Source of the DNA: WHTX01 sp038255145
Lineage (GTDB): Bacteria; Actinomycetota; Acidimicrobiia; Acidimicrobiales; CAIXPF01
DNA length: 64,000 nt
Assembly (NCBI GenBank): GCA_038255145.1
Contig: JBBSLP010000008.1
Location: 1-64,000 of the forward strand
Direction: 5' to 3'
A model generated the notes under the pieces. It saw only the letters and a program-made list of their open reading frames with translations. It ran no database searches and was not told where the DNA came from. This document shows, piece by piece, positions 25,909 to 33,372 of this stretch. Position 1 is the stretch's first letter, and every line of letters begins with the position of its first letter. The translations under genes and the position numbers were made by a program.

Positions 25909-27399
25909 TCAGCCCCCGGCGCGCTGCTGCAGGTAGGCGGTGACGGCCTTGCCGTCGGCCTTGCCCTTCGTGGCCTTCATGACCTGGCCGATGAAGAAGC
26001 CCGACAGCTTCCCCCGCACCGCGGGGTCGGCCACGAAGCGCTCCCACTGGTCGACGTTGGCGGCGATGACGGTGTCGATGGCGCCTTCGAGTGAACCCGA
26101 GTCCATGGCCTCGTAGCCCTTGGCCGAAGCGATGGCCCTGGGGTCACCGTCGCCCCCGCCGTCGATGAGCTCGGCCAGCACGGCCTTGGTCTGGGTGGCC
26201 GTGAGCTGCCCGCCGACCTCCATCGTCACCAGGGCGGCGAAGGCGCGGGCCGTCAGCTTGTCGGCCCCCTCGACGGCCAGGTTGTGCTCGACGTGGGTCA
26301 GGGTGCGCAACGGGTCGGCCCCGGCCTCGATGGCCCCCACGGCCAGGTCGTCGAGGTGGCGCTCCACGGCGATGACGACCGATGCCTCCGTGGCCGGCAC
26401 CCCGGCTGCGCCGGCGAGGCGAGCCCGGCGCTGGGCGGGCAGCAGGGGCAGGGTGGCCCGGATGCGCTCGATCCACTCGGGGTCGGGCACCACGGGCAGC
26501 AGGTCGGGCTCGGGGAAGTAGCGGTAGTCCTCGGCCTGCTCCTTGGACCGGCCCGACAGCGTGCGCCCCGAGGCCTCGTCCCAGTGCCGGGTCTCCTGGC
26601 GCACCCGCCCACCCGACTCGATGAGGTCGATCTGGCGGGCGGCCTCGTAGTCGATGGCCCGGCGCATGGAGCGCAGCGAGTTCACGTTCTTGATCTCGCA
26701 ACGCAGGCCGAAGGGATCGCCGGTGCGGCGCACGGACACGTTGGCGTCCACCCGCATGGACCCCTCCTCGAGCTTGCCGTCCGAGGCGCCGATGGCCACG
26801 AGGATCTCCCGCAGCTCGGACACGTAGGTGGCGGCGTCCTCGGCCGAGCGCAGGTCGGGGCGGCCCACGATCTCGAGCAGAGGGACCCCGGCCCGGTTGT
26901 AGTCGACCAGGGAGTACTCGGCCCCCGAGATGCGACCCGAGCCGCCGACGTGGGTGGACTTGCCGGTGTCCTCTTCCAGGTGGGCCCGCTCGATGCCCAC
27001 CCGCTTGCCGTTGGGCAGGTCCAGCCAGCCCTCGCCGTCGATGGGCAGGTCGTACTGGCTGATCTGGAAGTCCTTGGGCATGTCCGGGTAGAAGTAGTTC
27101 TTCCGGGAGAACACGCTGGGCTGGATGGCGCAGTTCAGGGCCAGGCCGACGCGGATGGCGTGCTCGACGGCCTTCTCGTTCAGCACCGGCAGCGAGCCGG
27201 GCAGGCCCAGGGTGGTGGGGTCGATGTGGCGGTTGGGCTCGCCACCGAACTCGTTGCGGGCGCCGGAGAACAGCTTGGTCTTGGTGGCCAGCTCGGCGTG
27301 GACCTCGAGTCCGATGACCATCTCCCAGCCGTCGGGCAGGCCGGCGGCCGAGTCGAGGGCGGTGATGCCGACCCCGTCGGTGGGCATGGTCGCAGTCAC
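25909..27399 (-). CDS. gatB: Aspartyl/glutamyl-tRNA amidotransferase subunit B
   Basis: GatB is the kinase/transfer subunit of the enzyme that converts Glu-tRNA(Gln) or Asp-tRNA(Asn) to the amide form. The 496-residue product begins with WEMVIGLEVHAELATKTKLF, has the cradle-domain motifs RNEFGGEPNRHIDPTTLGLPG in two parts, GSMRVDANVSVRR and LRCEIKNVNSLRSM, and ends in a YqeY-like C-terminal domain (residues 350-496) that binds tRNA. GTG at 27399 overlaps the gatA stop (GTGA); ATG at 27387 is possible. It is the last gene of gatC-gatA-gatB. Confidence 0.96.
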   Translation of the reverse strand: MTATMPTDGVGITALDSAAGLPDGWEMVIGLEVHAELATKTKLFSGARNEFGGEPNRHIDPTTLGLPGSLPVLNEKAVEHAIRVGLALNCAIQPSVFSRKNYFYPDMPKDFQISQYDLPIDGEGWLDLPNGKRVGIERAHLEEDTGKSTHVGGSGRISGAEYSLVDYNRAGVPLLEIVGRPDLRSAEDAATYVSELREILVAIGASDGKLEEGSMRVDANVSVRRTGDPFGLRCEIKNVNSLRSMRRAIDYEAARQIDLIESGGRVRQETRHWDEASGRTLSGRSKEQAEDYRYFPEPDLLPVVPDPEWIERIRATLPLLPAQRRARLAGAAGVPATEASVVIAVERHLDDLAVGAIEAGADPLRTLTHVEHNLAVEGADKLTARAFAALVTMEVGGQLTATQTKAVLAELIDGGGDGDPRAIASAKGYEAMDSGSLEGAIDTVIAANVDQWERFVADPAVRGKLSGFFIGQVMKATKGKADGKAVTAYLQQRAGG

Positions 27400-28826
27400 T
27401 TGGCGGCCTCCTCGAGGACGGCGGCGGCCCGCAGCATGGTCGCCTCGGACAGGTTGGGCCCCAGCAGCTGCACCCCCACGGGCAGGCCGTCGTCCCCGGT
27501 CCCGAAGGGCACCGAGATGGCGGGGTGGCCGGCCAGGTTGGAGGGGATCGTGTAGACGTCGTTCAGGTACATGGTGAGCGGGTCGTCGCTCTTGGCCCCC
27601 ACGGCGAAGGCGGTGGTGGGCGAGGTTGGCGACAGCAGCAGGTCGAAGCGCTCGTAGGCCGCGTCGAAGTCCCGCATGATCAGGGTGCGGACCCGCTGGG
27701 CCTTGCCGTAGTAGGCGTCGTAGTAGCCCGCCGACAGGGCGTAGGTGCCCAGCATGATGCGCCGCTTCACCTCGGGCCCGAACCCGGCCGTGCGCGACCG
27801 ACGCTGCATCTCCCCCGTGGTGGGGGCATCGACCCGCAGGCCGTAGCGCACCCCGTCGAAGCGGGCCAGGTTGGACGACGCCTCGGCCGGGGCGATCAGG
27901 TAGTACGCCGAAAGGCCGTAGATGGCGGCGGGGACGGACACCTCGTCGACCTCGGCGCCGGCTGCGGTCAGGGCCGCGGCTGCGGCGCGGAGCTGGCGGG
28001 CCACGTCGGGGTCGGGGGCCAGGGAGCCGTCGAGCATCTCGCTGATGATGCCGACCCGCAGCCCGTCGACCCCGGTGGCCACCCCGGGGGCGGTGGGGGC
28101 GAGGGCCTCGGGGATGGAGGTGGAGTCGAGGGCGTCGTGACCGGCGATGACGTCGTAGAGCAGGGCGGCGTCGGCCACCGTGGCGGCGAAGGGACCGATC
28201 TGGTCGAGCGACGAGGCGAAGGCCACCAGGCCGTAGCGCGACACCCGGCCGTAGGTGGGCTTGAGGCCGACCACGCCGCACAGGGCCGCGGGCTGGCGGA
28301 TGGAGCCGCCGGTGTCCGAGCCCAGGGCGAGGGGGGCGAAGCCCGCCGCCACCGCCGCGGCCGAGCCGCCCGAGGACCCGCCCGGCACCCGGGAGGTGTC
28401 GTGGGGGTTGCGGGTGGGCCCGAAGGCCGAGTTCTCCGTCGACGACCCCATGGCGAACTCGTCGAGGTTGGTCTTGCCCACCATGATCCCGCCCGCTGCG
28501 GCCAGGCGCTGGACCACGGTGGCGTCGTAGGGCGGGCGCCAGCCCTCGAGGATCCGCGACGAGCACGTGGTGGGCACTCCCCGGGTGCACAGGTTGTCCT
28601 TGAGGGCCACGGGCACGCCGGCCAACGGGCCCGGGTCCTCGCCCCGGGCCACCTTGGCGTCCACGGCGTCGGCCTGGGCCAGGGCCTCGTCCGTGGTGAC
28701 CAGGTTGAAGGCGTGGATCTCGCCGTCGCCGGCGCCGATGGCGGCCAGGTGCTCCTCGACAACCGAACGGGCCGTACGTCGCCCGGCCCTGACGTCGGCG
28801 GCCAGGGCGGCGGCGGTGCCGCTCAC
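27396..28826 (-). CDS. gatA: Aspartyl/glutamyl-tRNA amidotransferase subunit A
   Basis: GatA is the glutaminase subunit of the amidotransferase. The 476-residue protein has the amidase signature: lysine in LAGVPVALKDNLCTRG, the cis-serine and nucleophile region RVPGGSSGGSAAAVAAGF and SDTGGSIRQPAALCG. The order Lys, cis-Ser, Ser of the triad is intact. GTG at 28826 overlaps the gatC stop by 4 nt, so the start is fixed by coupling although the frame is open upstream. Length and motifs are normal. Confidence 0.96.
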   Translation of the reverse strand: MSGTAAALAADVRAGRRTARSVVEEHLAAIGAGDGEIHAFNLVTTDEALAQADAVDAKVARGEDPGPLAGVPVALKDNLCTRGVPTTCSSRILEGWRPPYDATVVQRLAAAGGIMVGKTNLDEFAMGSSTENSAFGPTRNPHDTSRVPGGSSGGSAAAVAAGFAPLALGSDTGGSIRQPAALCGVVGLKPTYGRVSRYGLVAFASSLDQIGPFAATVADAALLYDVIAGHDALDSTSIPEALAPTAPGVATGVDGLRVGIISEMLDGSLAPDPDVARQLRAAAAALTAAGAEVDEVSVPAAIYGLSAYYLIAPAEASSNLARFDGVRYGLRVDAPTTGEMQRRSRTAGFGPEVKRRIMLGTYALSAGYYDAYYGKAQRVRTLIMRDFDAAYERFDLLLSPTSPTTAFAVGAKSDDPLTMYLNDVYTIPSNLAGHPAISVPFGTGDDGLPVGVQLLGPNLSEATMLRAAAVLEEAAK

Positions 28827-29125
28827 GGCTCCTCCCCGAGGATGGCGGGGACGCGGAAGCGGCCGTCCTCGGCCGCCGGGGCCTGGGACAGCACCTCGTC
28901 GCGATCGAGGGCGGGGGTGAGCTCGTCGGCCCGGAACACGTTGCGCAGGGGCATGGGGTGGGCCATGGGCGGCACGTCGGCCAGGTCGAGGGCTTCGACG
29001 TCCCCGGCATGGTCGAGCACGGCGGCCAGCTGCTCGGTGTAGCGGTCGAGCTCGTCTTCGGCGAGGTCGAGCAGGGCGAGGCGCGCCACGTGCGCGACCT
29101 CGTCCCGGGTGATGCGGTCGGCCAT
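28823..29125 (-). CDS. gatC: Aspartyl/glutamyl-tRNA amidotransferase subunit C
   Basis: The 100-residue GatC stabilises the GatA-GatB complex. It begins ITRDEVAHVARLALLDLAE, continues with YTEQLAAVLDHAGDVEALD and contains the conserved PMAHPMPLRNVFRAD segment. The ATG at 29125 is chosen because TACGAT lies 7 nt upstream; ATG at 29134 would overlap that box. It is the first gene of the gatCAB unit. Confidence 0.95.
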   Translation of the reverse strand: MADRITRDEVAHVARLALLDLAEDELDRYTEQLAAVLDHAGDVEALDLADVPPMAHPMPLRNVFRADELTPALDRDEVLSQAPAAEDGRFRVPAILGEEP

Positions 29126-29132
29126 GACCAGC

Positions 29133-29138
29133 ATCGTA
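29133..29138 (-). promoter_or_regulatory. -10 box of gatCAB
   Basis: TACGAT on the minus strand, 7 nt before the ATG at 29125, without a Shine-Dalgarno. Confidence 0.5.
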
Positions 29139-29178
29139 GGGGGCCGGCCGTCGTGGCCCCAGCACGGGCGGAGGTCGC

Positions 29179-29184
29179 TAATGT
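29179..29184 (+). promoter_or_regulatory. -10 box of the SCP2 gene
   Basis: TAATGT, 10 nt before the ATG at 29195, without a Shine-Dalgarno. It lies 40 nt from the divergent gatC box. Confidence 0.5.
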
Positions 29185-29194
29185 CAGCGCCACC

Positions 29195-29662
29195 ATGAGG
29201 TACGAGTTCATGAGCCCCGAGTGGATCGCCGCCGCCAAGGCCATCGGTGAGGAGTACGAGGGCCGCGTCGCCCCCGTCACCGTCGCCGTACGCATCAACC
29301 AGGTGATCACGGGGGCACCCGGTGATCACACCATCGACGCCCACCTGGACACCTCCACGGGGCGCACGGTCATCGACCTCGGCCACCTCGAGGGCCCCGA
29401 CCTGACCATCACCGTCGACTACGACACGGCCAAGGCCCTGTTCGTCGAGCAGGACCCCACCGCGGGCATGGCCGCCTTCATGGCCGGCAAGATCCGCGTC
29501 GAGGGCGACATCACCCGCCTCATCGCCCTGCAGGCCCAACAGTCCCAGGTCGACCCCTTGGCCCTCGAGGCCACCCAGCGCGTACGTGACATCACCGAGC
29601 TCCCCGAACCCGCCGCCGACGTCGATCCCGACACCGGCACCACCGGCGGCACCGGCAGCTGA
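29195..29662 (+). CDS. SCP2 sterol-binding domain protein
   Basis: The 155-residue protein is a single SCP2 (sterol carrier/lipid-binding) domain. It starts MRYEFMSPEWIAAAKAIGEE, has alternating strands, a helix with DYDTAKALFVEQDPTAGMAA and the typical FMAGKIRVEGDITRLIALQ segment. The last 25 residues are acidic and Thr/Gly-rich. Such proteins bind fatty acyl or sterol-like ligands in a tunnel; in actinobacteria they accompany lipid and steroid catabolism. The convergent neighbour is an SDR of acyl-chain type, which fits a lipid role. Confidence 0.88.
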   Translation: MRYEFMSPEWIAAAKAIGEEYEGRVAPVTVAVRINQVITGAPGDHTIDAHLDTSTGRTVIDLGHLEGPDLTITVDYDTAKALFVEQDPTAGMAAFMAGKIRVEGDITRLIALQAQQSQVDPLALEATQRVRDITELPEPAADVDPDTGTTGGTGS

Positions 29663-29670
29663 ACGCGACA

Positions 29671-29703
29671 CGGCGCCCCGCACCCGGTCGGGTGGGGACG
29701 CCG
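29671..29703. terminator. Hairpin after the SCP2 gene
   Basis: CGGCG (29671-29675) pairs with CGCCG (29699-29703) and CCCC-GC-ACCC pairs with GGGTGGGG inside, with a GGTC loop. It lies 8 nt after the SCP2 stop. Confidence 0.6.
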
Positions 29704-29738
29704 CGTCAGCCAGCACGCTGGTCAACAGTGACGGCCGC

Positions 29739-29758
29739 GGTGGGGTAGGGGCCCCACC
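29739..29758. terminator. First of two tandem look-alike hairpins
   Basis: GGTGGGG (29739-29745) and CCCCACC (29752-29758) flank the loop TAGGGG. Perfect 7-bp stem. A near copy follows at 29770. Confidence 0.5.
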
Positions 29759-29769
29759 TTGCGGAGGAG

Positions 29770-29789
29770 AATGGGGTTGGGGCCCCATT
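29770..29789. terminator. Second of two tandem look-alike hairpins
   Basis: AATGGGG (29770-29776) and CCCCATT (29783-29789) flank the loop TTGGGG. Perfect 7-bp stem, 15 nt after the SDR stop on the minus strand. Same architecture as 29739-29758. Confidence 0.5.
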
Positions 29790-29804
29790 CGGGTCATGTC
29801 ACAG

Positions 29805-30716
29805 TCAGATGTTCATCCCCGGGGCCTTGGCGTAGGGCAGGTCGGCCAGGGGCTTCATGGCTGCGGCCAGGTCGGCCACCTCCCAGCGGGCGTCCTGGTC
29901 GACGCCCTCGCCCAGCTCCCAGCTCTTGAAGATCTTCACCAGGCCGCCCTGCACGAAGAACGTGGCGCCGGAGTAGGGGCAGTCGGCCGTGGCCAGGTAG
30001 GCGACCAGGGGGGAGATGTTGGCCGGGTCCCACTCGTCGAACTTGCTGGCCTCTTCCGGGGCGGCGATGCGCTCGCCCAGGCCCGGGGTGGCCATGGTCA
30101 GCCGGGTGCGGGCCGCGGGGGCGATGGAGTTGGAGCGCACGCCGTAGCGGACCAGCTCCTTGGCCACGATCTGGGAGAACGTGGCGATGCCCGACTTGGC
30201 TGCGCCGTAGTTGGTCTGGCCCGGGTTGGAGAACAGGCCCGAGGTCGACGACGTGTTGATGACCGAGGCGTTGACGGTCTTGCCCGCCTTGGTCTGCTCA
30301 CGCCAGTAGGCCGCGGCCCACCGGGTGGGGGCGAAGTGACCCTTGAGGTGCACCTTGACCACGGCGTCCCACTCGGCCTCGGTCATGTTGACGAGCACGC
30401 GGTCCCGGAGGATGCCGGCGTTGTTGACCAGCACGTGCAGGTCGCCGAAGGCCTCGACCGCCGAGTTCACCAGGCGCTGGGCACCCTCCCAGTCGGCGAC
30501 GTCGTCACCGTTGGAGATGGCCTCGCCACCCATGGCCTTGATCTCGTCGACGACCTCGTCGGCGGCCGACTTGTCCGATCCCGTCCCGTCGGCCGAGCCG
30601 CCCAGGTCGTTGACCACGATCTTGGCGCCCTCAGCGGCGAAGAGCAGCGCGTGCTCGCGGCCGATGCCGCGACCAGCGCCGGTGATGATGGCGACTCTTC
30701 CGTCCAGCGTTCCCAT
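29805..30716 (-). CDS. Short-chain dehydrogenase/reductase, acyl-chain/steroid type
   Basis: The 303-residue protein is a classical SDR with NAD(P) motif ITGAGRGIGREHAL, an aspartate after the second strand (VVNDLGGS), NNAGILRDRVLVNM, and the catalytic Ser in INTSSTSGL with Tyr and Lys in TNYGAAKSG. The insertion GGSADGTGSDKSAADEVV is typical of (3R)-hydroxyacyl-CoA or 17-beta-hydroxysteroid dehydrogenases related to peroxisomal HSD17B4. The product would oxidise a hydroxyacyl-CoA or steroid. ATG at 30716 is chosen over an upstream in-frame start because TAGCGT lies 8 nt before it. Confidence 0.9.
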   Translation of the reverse strand: MGTLDGRVAIITGAGRGIGREHALLFAAEGAKIVVNDLGGSADGTGSDKSAADEVVDEIKAMGGEAISNGDDVADWEGAQRLVNSAVEAFGDLHVLVNNAGILRDRVLVNMTEAEWDAVVKVHLKGHFAPTRWAAAYWREQTKAGKTVNASVINTSSTSGLFSNPGQTNYGAAKSGIATFSQIVAKELVRYGVRSNSIAPAARTRLTMATPGLGERIAAPEEASKFDEWDPANISPLVAYLATADCPYSGATFFVQGGLVKIFKSWELGEGVDQDARWEVADLAAAMKPLADLPYAKAPGMNI

Positions 30717-30724
30717 GGACGGGC

Positions 30725-30730
30725 ACGCTA
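30725..30730 (-). promoter_or_regulatory. -10 box of the SDR gene
   Basis: TAGCGT on the minus strand, 8 nt before the ATG at 30716, without a Shine-Dalgarno. Confidence 0.5.
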
Positions 30731-30806
30731 GATGACCAGGTCGCACGACCCCCAAAAGGGCCCGGACCGGCCCGGCCCGGCCGGGCGCTGACGCCGGTGG
30801 GTCAGG

Positions 30807-32861
30807 TCAGCGGCTGATGACCTGGACGGTGTCGCCCAGGTGGAGGGTCGAGCCGTTGATGGGGTTGGTGCCCACCACGGTGCGGTTGGGCTGGCCGTCG
30901 AGGGTGCCCTGCAGGCCCAGGGACTCGAGCTGGTCGAAGGCCTCCTGGGGGGTGACCCCGAGGAGGTAGGGCACGGTGATGGGCTGGCGACCCAGGGACA
31001 CGTAGACGGTCACGGCGCTGCCCTTGGCGACCTGGGCCGCCGCCGCCGGGTCGGTGCGCACGACCAGCCCCAGGCCCACCGTCTCGGAGTACTCCTCGGC
31101 CGGGGTGACGGTCAGGGCCAGGGCGGTCAGGGCCGCGGTGGCCTGTTCGGGTGTCATCTTCTCGGTGGCGGGGATGGTGCGCAGGGCCGGCCCCGTCGAC
31201 ACCACCACGGTGACGGGGGTGCCCCGCTCGACCTCGGTGCCCACGCCGGCCACGGAGATGACGCTACCGGGGACCACGTTCTCGTCGGCCTGCTGCACCT
31301 GTGGTTCGGCCAATACCAGGTGGGCGGCGGCAAGGGCGGTCGCCACCTCGGCCACGGGCGTGTTCTCCAGGCCGGCTGGCACCCTGACCAGGGGTTCCCC
31401 CGCCGACACCACCAGGTTGACCACGGACCCCGCCGTCAGGCGTTCACCCTCGATGGGTGCCTGATCGAGCACCTCGCCGACGTCGGTGCCCTCGGCCCGG
31501 GTGGTCTCGACGTTGACCACCCAGCTGTGGCCTGCACCCTCGAGGGCGGTGCGGGCCGCGGTCTCGGACATGCCCACCACGCGGAGCAGGGGGAAGCGGG
31601 CCGGGGGGCGGGACGTCTCGTAGGCCAGGGCCACCACCGTGGCCAACGCCGCCAGCACCAGGAACACGGCGGCCCAGCGGGCCACCCGCTTGACCCGGCT
31701 GCGGCCCCGACGCCGCTGGTTGCGCCGGGCCCGCCGACCGCCCCCATCGGTCGGCGCGGCCGGCGGGGGGGCAGCGGCAGGGGGAGCGGCCAGAGGGGAG
31801 GCGGCCGGCGGGGCCACGGGGCCACCCGGCTCGGGCACCACCCGGGTGGCCTCTGCGCCCAGGGTGGTCAGGTCGGCCATGGTGGCGTCGGCACCGGTAC
31901 CGGCGACCGGTGGGGAGGAGGGCGGGGCCGACCGGGTGGTCAGCGACCGCACCGGGCCCACGGCTACGGCGGCGGTGACGTCGTCCACGGATGGGGCCAG
32001 CTCGATGGGCACCAGGGGTAGGCGCTTGGGGGCAGCCAGGGTCTGGGCCGCGGCCATGAGGGCCCGGCCCAGCTCGGCCGCGGTCAACCGCTCGGCGGGG
32101 TCGGCCCGGCCGGCGGCGGCGAGGATGGGGACGAGAGGCCCGAGCTGTTCGGGGGGCTCGATGGAGCGTCCCACCCGACCCCGCAGGGTGCCCAGGGCGG
32201 TGTCGGACACGTGGGGCACGACGCCAGTGCCACACTCCACCAGCACCAGGGCCAGGGAGTAGACGTCCGAGCGACCGTCGAGCAGCTCGCCCCCGGCCTG
32301 CTCGGGCGAGGCGTAGCGGGCCGTGCCCAGCATGACGCCCTCGGGCTCGGTCCACGCCGCTTCGGCCAAGGCCCGGGCCAGGCCGAAGTCGGCCACCCGC
32401 AGGCGGTGGTCGGCGCCGAAGACCAGGTTGGCGGGCTTGACGTCGCGGTGCACGAAGCCCTGGTTGTGGGCGAAGTTCAGGCCCCGGGCCGCCTCGAGGC
32501 CCACCAGCAGCACCTGGGACAGGGTCAGGGCCCGGCCCCCGCCGATGACGGCGCGCAGGCTGCCCCCGTCGAGGTACTCGGTGACGATGAAGGGCAGTTC
32601 GTCGCTGCCCCAGTCGTACACGGCCACGATGTTGGGGTGGTTCAGGGCCGCGGCGGCCTGGGCCTCGGCCTGGAAGCGGCGCTCGAAGACGGGGTCGTCG
32701 GCCAGGGCCGGGTGCAGGACCTTGACGGCGACGCGGCGGCGGAGCTGAACGTCCTCGGCCAGGTACACCTGGGCGGACGCGCCGGAACCCACCGGCACAA
32801 GGAGCCGGTAGCGCCCGCCGAGCACTCGGCCGACGTGCTCGCTCAGGTGCGAGAGCGCCAT
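30807..32861 (-). CDS. PknB-type Ser/Thr protein kinase with four PASTA domains
   Basis: The 684-residue membrane kinase has a cytosolic kinase domain (residues 16-270) with VGSGASAQVYLA, the lysine in VAVKVLHPAL, catalytic loop FVHRDVKPANL, VADFGLA and SPEQ. A Pro/Ala-rich linker and an Arg-rich stretch lead to one transmembrane helix near residue 400. Outside there are four PASTA repeats that in PknB bind muropeptides or lipid II, so the protein likely senses cell-wall state. No pbpA, rodA or phosphatase gene flanks it, in contrast to the classic pknB cluster. TAGCCT lies 9 nt before the ATG. Confidence 0.95.
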   Translation of the reverse strand: MALSHLSEHVGRVLGGRYRLLVPVGSGASAQVYLAEDVQLRRRVAVKVLHPALADDPVFERRFQAEAQAAAALNHPNIVAVYDWGSDELPFIVTEYLDGGSLRAVIGGGRALTLSQVLLVGLEAARGLNFAHNQGFVHRDVKPANLVFGADHRLRVADFGLARALAEAAWTEPEGVMLGTARYASPEQAGGELLDGRSDVYSLALVLVECGTGVVPHVSDTALGTLRGRVGRSIEPPEQLGPLVPILAAAGRADPAERLTAAELGRALMAAAQTLAAPKRLPLVPIELAPSVDDVTAAVAVGPVRSLTTRSAPPSSPPVAGTGADATMADLTTLGAEATRVVPEPGGPVAPPAASPLAAPPAAAPPPAAPTDGGGRRARRNQRRRGRSRVKRVARWAAVFLVLAALATVVALAYETSRPPARFPLLRVVGMSETAARTALEGAGHSWVVNVETTRAEGTDVGEVLDQAPIEGERLTAGSVVNLVVSAGEPLVRVPAGLENTPVAEVATALAAAHLVLAEPQVQQADENVVPGSVISVAGVGTEVERGTPVTVVVSTGPALRTIPATEKMTPEQATAALTALALTVTPAEEYSETVGLGLVVRTDPAAAAQVAKGSAVTVYVSLGRQPITVPYLLGVTPQEAFDQLESLGLQGTLDGQPNRTVVGTNPINGSTLHLGDTVQVISR

Positions 32862-32870
32862 GAGGGCGAC

Positions 32871-32876
32871 AGGCTA
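32871..32876 (-). promoter_or_regulatory. -10 box of the PASTA kinase gene
   Basis: TAGCCT on the minus strand, 9 nt before the ATG at 32861, without a Shine-Dalgarno. Confidence 0.45.
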
Positions 32877-32938
32877 CCGACCGGCCAGGCACGGGCCGCG
32901 GATGGGGACAGCGGGCGGGGAGCGTCCATCATGGAGCC

Positions 32939-33349
32939 ATGCCCCCGCTGCTCCGCAAGCTCCTGGTCCCCCTGGTCATCATCGTGGGCCTGGGGTGCTT
33001 CGTGGTCGCCGGCTACTGGGGTGCCGACCCCGACGAACCCCTGGTGGGCGTGCCCGCCCTCGAGCAGCTCATCCCGGCCCGCGACGCCGAGATCCTCCAG
33101 CAGGGCGTGGTCGGCGTCGACCTACAGCCGGGCTGGGAGGGTCGCCTGCGCATCAACAGCGTGTTCATCCCCCCGGCCCAGCTCGAGCAGGACAGCGGCT
33201 TGAACCAGCTGCTGTTCCGCCCCGGTCCGGGCAAGGTCATCACCGCGCTCGACCAGAACCGCAACTGCGCCGAGGTCACCTTCTGGCAGACGGCCGAGGG
33301 GGCCGAGAACGCCCAGCCCGTCGTGAAGTGGTGCTTCGACGTGACGTGA
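32939..33349 (+). CDS. Small membrane-anchored protein of unknown function
   Basis: The 136-residue product starts with MPPLLRKLLVPLVIIVGLGC, a basic end followed by one hydrophobic segment (residues 8-25), so it is a signal anchor or lipoprotein-like N-terminus. The rest is soluble and likely outside: PARDAEILQQ, LQPGWEGRLRINSVFIP, then a Cys pair (residues about 109 and 132) in RNCAEVTFW and VKWCFDVT that could form a disulfide. I do not recognise the family. It is divergent from the PASTA kinase with 77 nt between the starts, and convergent with ligA. Confidence 0.7.
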   Translation: MPPLLRKLLVPLVIIVGLGCFVVAGYWGADPDEPLVGVPALEQLIPARDAEILQQGVVGVDLQPGWEGRLRINSVFIPPAQLEQDSGLNQLLFRPGPGKVITALDQNRNCAEVTFWQTAEGAENAQPVVKWCFDVT

Positions 33350-33372
33350 GCTGAGGTGACATGAGGTGACCG

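Noticed and set aside
25909..29310. A single 1133-residue minus-strand frame reading through gatA and gatB
   Set aside because: Only the last 496 residues are GatB; the upstream part is an out-of-frame reading of gatA and gatC, Arg/Pro-rich and without domains.
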